Origin: Hyphomicrobiales bacterium | GTDB taxonomy: Bacteria > Pseudomonadota > Alphaproteobacteria > Rhodospirillales > JACKKN01 | DNA length: 64,000 nt | Direction of reading: 5' to 3' | Assembly: GCA_024236415.1 (NCBI GenBank) | Contig: JACKKN010000001.1 | Coordinates: 62,001-126,000 of the forward strand | Shown here: positions 35,623 to 43,122 of the stretch, one piece after another | How positions within the stretch are numbered: the first letter of the stretch is position 1 | Layout of the letters: every line of letters begins with the position of its first letter | Notes under the pieces: model-generated | What the model saw: only the letters and a program-made list of their open reading frames with translations | The model's database searches: none | Told to the model about the DNA's origin: nothing | Made by a program: the position numbers and the translations under genes

Positions 35623-36798
35623 CTATTCTTCGCGGGTGGCGAACAGGTCGATATAGGGTTCGTACCTGTAACGTCGGTTCCGCCGATGGCCGGTGATCTC
35701 CGACAGAATGCCGGCGTCCACGAACCGATCGACCAGGCGGTTGGCGCTGGAATAGGCCAATCCGGTCGCCTGGGCGGCATGGTGGACCGTCAGGACCGGG
35801 CGTCCGAACAGGCTTTCCAGCAGGACCAGGGCCGCACCCGCCGCCTGGCCGAATTCGGTCTGGATTCTGCTGCGATGCTGTTCACGCAGGCGAATGATTT
35901 CCCGGGCCGTCCGCGTCGCTTCCTGCGACACCTCGAACACACCACGCAGGAAGAATGCCAGCCACCCTTCCCAATCCCCCGCATCGCGGGTCGCCTGCAG
36001 GCGGTCGTAGTACTCCGTCCGATGGCGCTTGAAGTAGTGGGAAAGGTATAGCGAGGGCCAGCGCAGGATTTCAGCCTCGCAAAGAAGGAATGTGATGAGC
36101 AGCCGCCCCACGCGGCCGTTGCCGTCCAGGAACGGGTGAATCGTCTCGAACTGGGCATGGGCCAGGCCAACCTTGACCAGCGCCGGCAACCGCTGCTGAC
36201 CGTGCACGAAATCCTCCCACTGGCCCATGAGGTCGACGACCCGGTGGGGCGGTGGCGGGACGAACCGCGCGGTCGCAATGGTGCTGCCGGCCGCACCGAT
36301 CCAGTTCTGGGTGGTGCGGAATTCGCCGGGAGTCCGATGCGCGCCGCGCACGCCACGCAACAGGCGGTCGTGAATCTCGCGAATCAGGCGCAAGGACACC
36401 GGCAGCGTCGACAGCCGTTGCAGACCGTACCGCATGGCAGCGACATAGTTGACCACCTCCTCCACGTCGGCCGGGTCGTCGGCCGTCCTGATGTCGGCTT
36501 CGTATTCCAGCAGGTCGATCAGGGATGCCTGCGTTCCCTCGATCTGACTGGAAAGCACCGCTTCGTTTCGCACGTACATGAAAACGAACAGGTCCGGATT
36601 TGGCACGATTTCGGTCGCGCCGTCGAGGCGCCCCAGCGCCCGGTCGGCGTCGGACAGCAGCCCCCACAGGTGATCCCCCATGTCGACCGGCGGGTCCGGC
36701 GGCAGAGGCGCCGGAATGAAGGCCGAGAAATTTCCAGGCTGCCGCTCGTACCGTCCACCTCGCGGCGGCAATCCGCTTTTATGATCGCGCGTCGTCAT
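35623..36798 (-). CDS. Fic-family AMP-transferase with N-terminal inhibitory motif and winged helix
   Basis: 391 residues. The catalytic Fic motif HPFLDGNGRVGR (H221-R232) is complete. An inhibitory helix motif SSQIEG (S83 to G88, pattern S/T-xxx-E-G/N) lies N-terminal, so it is a self-inhibited class II Fic protein. Residues about 325-391 form a winged-helix-like region (TVHHAAQATGLAYSSANRLV, DRFVDAGILSEITGHRRNR). Fic enzymes transfer AMP to a hydroxyl of target proteins, including themselves. The gene has lower GC than its neighbours and a palindrome just upstream, suggesting acquisition and self-regulation. The target is unknown. Confidence 0.9.
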   Translation of the reverse strand: MTTRDHKSGLPPRGGRYERQPGNFSAFIPAPLPPDPPVDMGDHLWGLLSDADRALGRLDGATEIVPNPDLFVFMYVRNEAVLSSQIEGTQASLIDLLEYEADIRTADDPADVEEVVNYVAAMRYGLQRLSTLPVSLRLIREIHDRLLRGVRGAHRTPGEFRTTQNWIGAAGSTIATARFVPPPPHRVVDLMGQWEDFVHGQQRLPALVKVGLAHAQFETIHPFLDGNGRVGRLLITFLLCEAEILRWPSLYLSHYFKRHRTEYYDRLQATRDAGDWEGWLAFFLRGVFEVSQEATRTAREIIRLREQHRSRIQTEFGQAAGAALVLLESLFGRPVLTVHHAAQATGLAYSSANRLVDRFVDAGILSEITGHRRNRRYRYEPYIDLFATREE

Positions 36799-36819
36799 TG
36801 CGTGTCCGATGTTCGCATC

Positions 36820-36851
36820 TTATTTTCGAAATTGTCCAAAATCGAAAATAA
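36820..36851. promoter_or_regulatory. Palindromic operator candidate upstream of fic
   Basis: Perfect 10-bp arms TTATTTTCGA (36820-36829) and TCGAAAATAA (36842-36851) are separated by 12 bases. The palindrome lies 22-53 bases ahead of the fic start codon, overlapping where its promoter should be. Confidence 0.6.
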
Positions 36852-36904
36852 GAAAGTGCATCGGACGCCCTGTTACTGTCAACGACAATAACCGGGTACG
36901 TCAC

Positions 36905-38029
36905 TCACGGCATCGTGGCCGAGCTTTCGTCAACCGCGGCGACGGATCGTGTGTCTCGGCCCGACTTGCGCACGCGCTCGCTTTCCGACTTGAGCTGGCC
37001 GCAGGCGGCCAGGATGTCGCGGCCGCGGGGGACGCGGATGGGGGCGCTGAGGCCGTTTTCGTTGAGGATCGCCGAAAACTTCTGGATCGCCGGCGCCGGC
37101 GAGCATTCGTAGGCGGCGCCCGGCCACTTGTTGAAGGGGATCAGGTTGAACTTGGCCGGGATGCCCTGGACCAGCCGCACCAGCTGGCGCGCGTCGGCCG
37201 GGGAATCGTTGACCCCCTTCAGCATCACGTATTCGAAGGTGATGCGCCGGGCGTTGTTGGCACCGGGGTAGTCGCGGCAGGCGGCCATCAGCTCGGCCAG
37301 GGGGTACTTCCGGTTCAGGGGCACCAGCTCGTCGCGCAGGTCGTCGCGGGCGGCGTGCAGGCTGACCGCCAGGTTGACCCCCAGCTCCTCGCCGCAGCGG
37401 CGCATCAGGGGCACCAGCCCGGCGGTCGAGAGGGTGATGCGCCGCTTGGAGATGGCGATGCCCTCGTTGTCCATGACGATCCTGAGCGCCTTGGCCACGG
37501 CCTCGTAGTTGTACAGCGGCTCGCCCATGCCCATGAGGACGATATTGCTGAGCAGACGGTCGCCCCCGGGGCTGGGCCATTCGCCGTAGGAATCCCGCGC
37601 CAGCATCAGCTGCCCCACGATCTCGGGCGCCGTCAGGTTGCGCACAAGGACCTGGGTCCCGGTGTGGCAGAACGAGCATTTCAGCGTGCAGCCCACCTGG
37701 GACGAGACGCACAGGGCGCCGCGGTCCTCCTCGGGGATGAACACGGTCTCGACCTCGTTGCCGTCGTCGAACCGCAGCAGCCACTTGCGCGACCGGTCCT
37801 GGGACGTCTGCACCGTGGTCACAGCGGGGCGGCGGATCTCGAACCGTTCGGCCAGGCGCGCGCGCAGGGGCTTGGCCATGGTGGTCATGGCCTCGAAGTC
37901 GGTCGCCCCCTGGTGGTAGACCCAGTGCCAAAGCTGCTTGGCGCGGAACGGCTTCTCGCCGATCTCGGCCACCGCGGCGGCGAACTCGCCGCGGTCCAGC
38001 CCCACCAGGTTGCGCCGCGCGCCGTCCAT
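36905..38029 (-). CDS. rlmN: Dual-specificity RNA methyltransferase RlmN
   Basis: 374 residues. The radical-SAM motif is GCTLKCSFC (C114, C118, C121). Other signatures are LSNIVLMGMGEPLYNYE, the region FEYVMLKGVNDSPADA, and the C-terminal catalytic Cys in ILAACGQLKSE. It methylates C2 of A2503 in 23S rRNA and A37 of some tRNAs. The C-terminus is extended by a polar tail (RDTRSVAAVDESSATMP). It lies one base after the FKBP-rhodanese gene, so the two probably share a transcript. Confidence 0.97.
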   Translation of the reverse strand: MDGARRNLVGLDRGEFAAAVAEIGEKPFRAKQLWHWVYHQGATDFEAMTTMAKPLRARLAERFEIRRPAVTTVQTSQDRSRKWLLRFDDGNEVETVFIPEEDRGALCVSSQVGCTLKCSFCHTGTQVLVRNLTAPEIVGQLMLARDSYGEWPSPGGDRLLSNIVLMGMGEPLYNYEAVAKALRIVMDNEGIAISKRRITLSTAGLVPLMRRCGEELGVNLAVSLHAARDDLRDELVPLNRKYPLAELMAACRDYPGANNARRITFEYVMLKGVNDSPADARQLVRLVQGIPAKFNLIPFNKWPGAAYECSPAPAIQKFSAILNENGLSAPIRVPRGRDILAACGQLKSESERVRKSGRDTRSVAAVDESSATMP

Positions 38030-38030
38030 G

Positions 38031-38792
38031 TCAGTCGGCCTTGCCCGGCGGCGGGACCACCGCGTTGCCGTCGCGGATCCATTTGGTGATGCCGTGCTGC
38101 ACGTTGTGGATGTGCTGGTAGCCCAACTGCTCGGTCAGGGCCTGGGCGATCACCGCCGAGCGGTTGCCGGTGCGGCAGATCAGCACCACCTCCTGGTCCT
38201 TGCCGGTGACGTGCTGCTTGAACTCGGACAGGAACTCGGGCCGCAGCTTGCCGCGCTTGTCGAAGGCGGTAACCAGCCGGCTGCCGGCGACGACCCCCGT
38301 CTTCTGCCATTCGTCGTCGCGGCGCAGGTCCACCAGCACCACGCCGCGCGCCAGCAGGGCCTTCAGGTCGCCGTTGTCCACGTTGTCGTAGGGCGGCGCC
38401 TCGACCTTGATCAGCTCGACCTGGAACTTGAGGGTGGCGTTGGGCGGGATCACCCCGCCGGCGCCGTGCGCGCCGTAGCCCAGCTCGGGCGGGATCTGCA
38501 GCTCGCGCGTGCCGCCCTCGCGCATGCCGCGCAGGCCGTCGTCCCAGCCGCGGATCACCTTGCCGGCGCCCAGCACGAAGGAGAACGGCTTGCCCCGGTC
38601 GCGGCTGGAATCGAACTTGGTGCCGTCGGCCAGCCAGCCGGTGTAGTGCACGGTGACCTTGGCGTTGCGCACGGCGGTTTCGCCGGCGCCCACGGTCAGG
38701 TCCTTGATGCGCAGCCCGTCGGCCGCCTGGGCGGCGGCGGCACCGGCCACCAGCAGGGCCGTCAGGACCACGGACAGAAGGCGCTTCAGCAT
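38031..38792 (-). CDS. Exported FKBP-type peptidyl-prolyl isomerase fused to a rhodanese domain
   Basis: 253 residues. A signal peptide is clear (MLKRLLSVVLTALLVAGAAA, cleavage near AQA-AD). FKBP domain: about 30-131, with VTVHYTGWLADGTKFDSS, the ELQIPPELGYGAHG loop and a FQVELIKV end. Rhodanese domain: about 140-250, with VVLVDLRRDDEW and the active-site loop LICRTGNRSA (C206). The first part should catalyse proline isomerisation in the periplasm; the second may carry or transfer sulfur, or bind phosphate. The fusion is unusual. It is followed almost at once by rlmN. Confidence 0.88.
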   Translation of the reverse strand: MLKRLLSVVLTALLVAGAAAAQAADGLRIKDLTVGAGETAVRNAKVTVHYTGWLADGTKFDSSRDRGKPFSFVLGAGKVIRGWDDGLRGMREGGTRELQIPPELGYGAHGAGGVIPPNATLKFQVELIKVEAPPYDNVDNGDLKALLARGVVLVDLRRDDEWQKTGVVAGSRLVTAFDKRGKLRPEFLSEFKQHVTGKDQEVVLICRTGNRSAVIAQALTEQLGYQHIHNVQHGITKWIRDGNAVVPPPGKAD

Positions 38793-38957
38793 TTCGGATC
38801 GGTTCCCGTTGTCGGTTGTCGATGGGGTTCGCTTGGCTCGCATGGCCCTCATATAGGGCCTGTGGCGGTGGATTCCCAAGGGGAAAACCGCGCCGTGGCG
38901 CGCCCCCGCCCGGGGCGCTACCATGGCCGGGCGCCCGAAACCGGAGGGACCGCGCCC

Positions 38958-39578
38958 GTGGGACTGTTCGCCGACCGCATCTTCCCCTATTGCTGCGACA
39001 AGGTCATGGCCGACCGCCAGATGCGGCGCGAGCGGCGCGCCTGCGTCGCCCAGGCCCGCGGCACGGTGCTGGACGTGGGCATCGGCACCGGGCTGAACCT
39101 GCCCTGGTACGACCCGGGCCGGGTCACGCGGGTGATCGGCGTCGAGCCGTCGGCCGGCATGCTGCGCCGCGCCGGGTGGCGCGCCGCCCAGGCCCCGTTC
39201 GCCGTCGACCTGCGCCAGGCCGGGGCCGAGGACATGCCGGTGGACGACGCCAGCGTCGACACCGCCGTCATCACCTGGACCCTGTGCACCATCCCCCTGG
39301 CCCACGAGGCATTGTGCCAGGTGCGCCGGGTGCTGAAGCCGGGCGGGCGGCTGATCTTCGTCGAGCACGGCCGCGCCGCCGACCCGGCCGTGGCCAGCCA
39401 GCAGGACCTGTTCAACCCCCTGTGGCGGCGCCTGGCCGGGGGCTGCAACCTGAACCGCCCCATCGACGAGCTGATCGCCGCCGCCGACTTCCGCTTCGAG
39501 GCCCTGACCGCCGGCTACCTGAGCGGCCCGGTGCGGGCCGTGCGCTACACCTACCGCGGCGTCGCCGTGGCGCGGTGA
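38958..39578 (+). CDS. Class I SAM-dependent methyltransferase (UbiE/phospholipid methyltransferase-like)
   Basis: 206 residues from a GTG at 38958-38960 with GGAGG upstream. SAM motif I is GTVLDVGIGTGLNL, motif II region VIGVEPSAGMLRRA, and motif III LKPGGRLIFVEHGRA. The VEHGRA and GGCNLNRPI segments resemble the group of small methyltransferases related to phosphatidylethanolamine and thiol methylases; the substrate is not determinable. It is divergent from the FKBP-rhodanese gene and convergent with the IalB gene. Confidence 0.83.
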   Translation: MGLFADRIFPYCCDKVMADRQMRRERRACVAQARGTVLDVGIGTGLNLPWYDPGRVTRVIGVEPSAGMLRRAGWRAAQAPFAVDLRQAGAEDMPVDDASVDTAVITWTLCTIPLAHEALCQVRRVLKPGGRLIFVEHGRAADPAVASQQDLFNPLWRRLAGGCNLNRPIDELIAAADFRFEALTAGYLSGPVRAVRYTYRGVAVAR

Positions 39579-39588
39579 CGGCGGCGGG

Positions 39589-40104
39589 TCAGTTGACCCC
39601 GCACTTCTTGGAGATGGCGGTGTAGGCGGCGGTGAAGCCGGACAGGGAATAGGAGTCCTTGGTCTCGGTGCCGCGCCACGAGGTGCCGGACACCACCAGT
39701 TCGCGCCCGGCGCGCATCATCTGCACCAGCCGCTTGTCGGCCTTGTCGTCGAAGGCCCAGGCGTGGTCCACGTCGGTGAACATCTCGACCGTCTCGCCGT
39801 CCACGGTGAAGGCGACCTTGCTGTCCTTCTTGTAGGTGTACCCGGCGCGCACGGTGACCACCCCCACCTCGCCCGACTTGGGCCGATGCACCACCATGAC
39901 ATAGGTGTCACCGCGCTTGTCGTATTCGCCGGTCTCCTTCTTGGGCAGGCTGGCGGCATAGCAGGTGGGCTCGCCCTCGGCGCCGCCGAAGGCGCTCCAG
40001 TCGCCGAAGTTGTCGATCAGCGGCTGCTGCGCCGCCGCCGGTGCGGCGGCGGCCGCGGCAAGGGCCAGGACCAGGGTCGGAAGCGTGGCGGTATGGCGTG
40101 TCAT
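39589..40104 (-). CDS. Invasion-associated locus B (IalB) family exported protein
   Basis: 171 residues. A signal peptide covers about 1-25 (LPTLVLALAAAAAAPAAAQQ). The mature part begins with the family-like NFGDWSAFGGAEGEPTCYAAS and ends CGVN, giving two Cys that may form a disulfide. IalB proteins are periplasmic or outer-membrane proteins of unsettled function, common in non-pathogenic alphaproteobacteria. The gene is preceded by GGGG..CCCC tandem repeats (40124-40196). Confidence 0.8.
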   Translation of the reverse strand: MTRHTATLPTLVLALAAAAAAPAAAQQPLIDNFGDWSAFGGAEGEPTCYAASLPKKETGEYDKRGDTYVMVVHRPKSGEVGVVTVRAGYTYKKDSKVAFTVDGETVEMFTDVDHAWAFDDKADKRLVQMMRAGRELVVSGTSWRGTETKDSYSLSGFTAAYTAISKKCGVN

Positions 40105-40123
40105 GGGTCGTCGAATCCTCGGC

Positions 40124-40196
40124 CTTGGGGTTGCCCCTCTTGGGGTTGTGCCCCTCTTGGGGTTGTGCCCCTTGGGGGGGTTGCGCCCCTTGGGGG
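40124..40196. repeat. Imperfect tandem repeat of a palindromic 17-bp unit
   Basis: About four and a half copies of CTTGGGGTTGTGCCCCT, each able to form a GGGG/CCCC hairpin, fill the space between the SpoU methyltransferase stop and the IalB start. Copy length varies (15-18 bases). Confidence 0.8.
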
Positions 40197-40766
40197 TCAG
40201 GCGCCGTCGTATCCGGGTGGCGCGGCGCGGAAACCGGCCACGGCGCGACGGTATTTGGGGCCGCCCGACACGTGTTCGGGCGGCGCCGCGATGGGGCCGC
40301 CGGGGCCCACCGGCCGCGGCGCGAAGCGGCCCATGCTCTGCACCCGGTCGTACATCACCAGGGCCGCCGCCACCGACACGTTGACACAGAACCGGGTCGG
40401 AATCTTGACCACGTGGTCGCAGCGGTCCAGCACCTCGGGCGCCAGGGACCCCCGCTCGGGCCCCAGCAGGTAGGCGGCCCGGCGCGGGTGGCGGAACGAC
40501 GGCAGCTCGACCGCGTCATCGGCCAACTCCACCGCCACCAGGGAACAGCCGTCCGGCAGCAGCAGGGAGTCCAGGTCGGGAAACTCGTAGAAGGGCACGT
40601 TGGCGGGGGTGTCCGAGGTGTCCGCCAGGCCCCCCTCCTCGCGGGTGTAGGCGGCGCCCACCGTGAACACGAAGCTGGCCCCGAAGGCGTGCGCCGTGCG
40701 GAAAATGGCGCCCGCGTTCATGGCCTTGCTGATGCCCATGGCGCCGACAGCGAAAAAACCGCGCAA
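40197..40766 (-). CDS. SpoU/TrmH-family RNA methyltransferase
   Basis: 189 residues from a TTG at 40764-40766 (AAGGAAGA upstream). The SPOUT motifs are NAGAIFRTAHAFGASFVF (motif 1), AYLLGPERGSL (motif 2) and FCVNVSVAAALVMYD (motif 3). Members 2'-O-methylate tRNA or rRNA. It is short and lacks an N-terminal substrate-binding domain, so the target is unclear. The C-terminal 35 residues are Pro/Gly-rich. It is divergent from the quinone oxidoreductase gene. Confidence 0.88.
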   Translation of the reverse strand: MRGFFAVGAMGISKAMNAGAIFRTAHAFGASFVFTVGAAYTREEGGLADTSDTPANVPFYEFPDLDSLLLPDGCSLVAVELADDAVELPSFRHPRRAAYLLGPERGSLAPEVLDRCDHVVKIPTRFCVNVSVAAALVMYDRVQSMGRFAPRPVGPGGPIAAPPEHVSGGPKYRRAVAGFRAAPPGYDGA

Positions 40767-40849
40767 TCTTCCTTGTCCCGAGCGAATGATCTACAGTCCC
40801 TACCCTTCGTCAAATATAGCCGACAATCAAGAGCCGATAGGGAGAAATC

Positions 40850-41839
40850 ATGCGCGCCGTCGTCTGCAAGCAATGGGGCACCCCCGCCGACCTGGAAATC
40901 GCCGACATGCCCGAGCCGGACATCGCCCAGGCCGCCTCGGGCCACGGCGTGCGCATCGCCGTCAAGGCCGCCGGGGTCAACTTCGCCGACACCCTGATCA
41001 TCGCCGGCAAGTACCAGGTCAAGCCCGAGCATCCCTTCAGCCCCGGCCTGGAATTCGCCGGCGAGGTGCTGGAGACGGCCCCCGGCGTGACCAAGGTGAA
41101 GCCCGGCGACCGGGTCCTGGGCATGACCGAGTACGGCGCCTTCGCCGACCAGGTGATCGCCGAAGAGGACCGCCTGTACACCATCCCCGACAACATGGAC
41201 TTCGTTTCGGCCGCCGCCTTCGCCGTCACCTACGGCACCTCGCACCTGGGCCTGACCCGGTACACCCACCTGCGCGCCGGCGAGACGCTGCTGGTGCACG
41301 GCGCCGCCGGCGGGGTCGGCCTGACGGCGGTGGAGATAGGCAAGCGCCTGGGCGCCAAGGTGATCGCCACCGCCGGCGGCGCCGACAAGCTGACCGTGCC
41401 GGCCCGGTACGGCGCCGACCACCTGATCGACTACCGGGCCGAGGACATCCGCGGCAAGGTGCTGGAATTCACCGACGGGGCCGGGGTCGACGTGGTCTAC
41501 GACCCGGTCGGCGGCAAGGCGTTCGACGCCTCCCTGCGCTGCGTCAGGTTCGGCGCCCGGATGCTGATCGTCGGCTTCGCCAGCGGCTCGATCCCGCAGA
41601 TCCCGGCCAACATCCTGCTGGTCAAGAACGTGTCGGCCATCGGCTACTACTGGGGCGCCCACCGCAAGTTCGCGCCGCAGATGATCGCCGATTCCTTCAC
41701 CGAGCTGTTCGACTGGTACCGGGCCGGCGAACTGAAGCCCCACGTTTCCCACACCCTGCCCCTGGAGCAAGTCAGCGAGGCCCTGGACATCCTGCTGGCG
41801 CGCAAGTCCACCGGCAAGGTGGTGCTGACCACCGGGTGA
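40850..41839 (+). CDS. NADPH:quinone oxidoreductase-like zinc-independent MDR protein
   Basis: 329 residues, behind AGGGAGA. The MDR fold has KAAGVNFADTLIIAGKYQ, FSPGLEFAGEVLE and the nucleotide-binding LLVHGAAGGVGLTAVEIG. Catalytic zinc ligands of alcohol dehydrogenases are missing, as in quinone oxidoreductases and acryloyl-CoA reductases. It is the first of four genes translated with overlapping ends, followed at once by a methyltransferase (GTGA overlap) and then a two-component pair. The electron acceptor is unknown. Confidence 0.88.
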   Translation: MRAVVCKQWGTPADLEIADMPEPDIAQAASGHGVRIAVKAAGVNFADTLIIAGKYQVKPEHPFSPGLEFAGEVLETAPGVTKVKPGDRVLGMTEYGAFADQVIAEEDRLYTIPDNMDFVSAAAFAVTYGTSHLGLTRYTHLRAGETLLVHGAAGGVGLTAVEIGKRLGAKVIATAGGADKLTVPARYGADHLIDYRAEDIRGKVLEFTDGAGVDVVYDPVGGKAFDASLRCVRFGARMLIVGFASGSIPQIPANILLVKNVSAIGYYWGAHRKFAPQMIADSFTELFDWYRAGELKPHVSHTLPLEQVSEALDILLARKSTGKVVLTTG

Positions 41840-43122
41840 GCGGCACCGCCGCCATGGGGGACGCGCGCGAGGACGACGCGGTCCGGCTGCAGTACGAGAC
41901 CTACCCCTACCCCGAACGCGACCCGGCCGACGAGGCGCGGCGCCTGGTGGTGGGCTCGCCCAGCCACCTGCTGGAGATGAACCACTACGTGTTCGCCGGG
42001 CGGCGCGACTTCGCGGCGCCCTTCCGCGCCCTGGTGGCCGGCGGCGGCACCGGCGACGCCGCCATCATGCTGGCCCAGCAGCTGGCCGACGCCGGCCCGG
42101 GGCGGGTAGAGGGGCGGGTCGACTACGTGGACCTGTCGCAGGCCTCGCGCGCCGTGGCCGAGGCCCGGGCCCGGGCCCGCGGGCTGACCAACATCGCCTT
42201 TCATTCCCTGGCCATCGAGGACCTGCCCGACAGCGGTCTGGGGCCCTTCGACTATGTGGACTGCTGCGGCGTGCTGCACCACCTGGCCGACCCCGCCGCC
42301 GGCCTTCGCGCCCTGGCCGCGGTGCTGGCCGACGACGGCGGCATGGGGCTGATGCTGTACGGCGAGTACGGCCGCACCGGGGTCTACCCGGTGCAGGACC
42401 TGCTGCGCCGCCTGGGCGGCGACGACCCGCCGGCCGAACGGGTGGCCCTGGCCCGGCGGCTGCTGGCGGACCTGCCGGCCACCAACTGGCTGCGCCGCAA
42501 CCCGGGCCTGGGCGACCATTTGGACGGCGGCGACGCCGGCCTCTACGACCTGCTGCTGCACCCCCGCGACCGCGCCTACCGGGTGATGGAGGTCGCCGAC
42601 CTGGCGGCCGCCGCCGGCCTGCGCCTGACCGCCTTCGTCGATCCCCTGCGCTATGACCCCGAGGCCCTGGTCACCGACCCCCGCCTGCGCCGGCGCCTGG
42701 CCGCCCTGCCGTGGATCGCGCGCTGCGCCGCCGCCGAGGCCCTGGCCGGCAACCTGCGCAAGCACGTCTTTTACCTGGTCAAGGCCGGCCACCCGGGCCC
42801 GGCCGTGGCCGACCCGGCGGACGGCGCCGCCGTGCCCTGCTGGCACCAGGTGGACGCCGCCGCCCTGGTCGCCGGCATGGGGTCGGGGCAGCCGCTGAGC
42901 GCCCAGGTCGACGGCCTGACCCTGCGCGCGCCCCTGCCGCCCCTGGCCAAGGCCATCGCCGGGCGCATCGACGGCCACCGCCCCATCGCCGCGATCGAGG
43001 CCCAGGTGCGCGACCTGAACCCGGCCCTGGACGCGGCCGCCTTTGCCCGCCAGTTCGCCGAGCTGTTCCGCGCCTTCAACGGCTTCGGCAAGCTGTTCCT
43101 GCGGGTTCCGCCGGCGCCATGA
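41836..43122 (+). CDS. Class I SAM-dependent methyltransferase with long C-terminal region
   Basis: 428 residues from the GTG at 41836-41838. It opens with a conserved-looking VRLQYETYPYPERDPADEAR segment. The Rossmann core (about 60-190) has ALVAGGGTGDAAIMLAQ, VDYVDLSQASRAVAEAR and YVDCCGVLHHLADP. Residues about 200-428 hold a helical region and a tail (PLAKAIAGRIDGHRPIAAIE) resembling sequence seen in other two-part methyltransferases. The substrate is unknown. It is coupled by four-base overlaps to the quinone oxidoreductase upstream and the sensor kinase downstream. Confidence 0.82.
   Translation: MSGTAAMGDAREDDAVRLQYETYPYPERDPADEARRLVVGSPSHLLEMNHYVFAGRRDFAAPFRALVAGGGTGDAAIMLAQQLADAGPGRVEGRVDYVDLSQASRAVAEARARARGLTNIAFHSLAIEDLPDSGLGPFDYVDCCGVLHHLADPAAGLRALAAVLADDGGMGLMLYGEYGRTGVYPVQDLLRRLGGDDPPAERVALARRLLADLPATNWLRRNPGLGDHLDGGDAGLYDLLLHPRDRAYRVMEVADLAAAAGLRLTAFVDPLRYDPEALVTDPRLRRRLAALPWIARCAAAEALAGNLRKHVFYLVKAGHPGPAVADPADGAAVPCWHQVDAAALVAGMGSGQPLSAQVDGLTLRAPLPPLAKAIAGRIDGHRPIAAIEAQVRDLNPALDAAAFARQFAELFRAFNGFGKLFLRVPPAP

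Noticed and set aside
36905..38089. Plus-strand frame running opposite rlmN
   Set aside because: Antisense shadow; rlmN has complete radical-SAM and C-terminal motifs on the minus strand.
40124..40196. CRISPR-like array before the IalB gene
   Set aside because: Units are contiguous without spacers and vary in length; no cas genes are present anywhere in the window.
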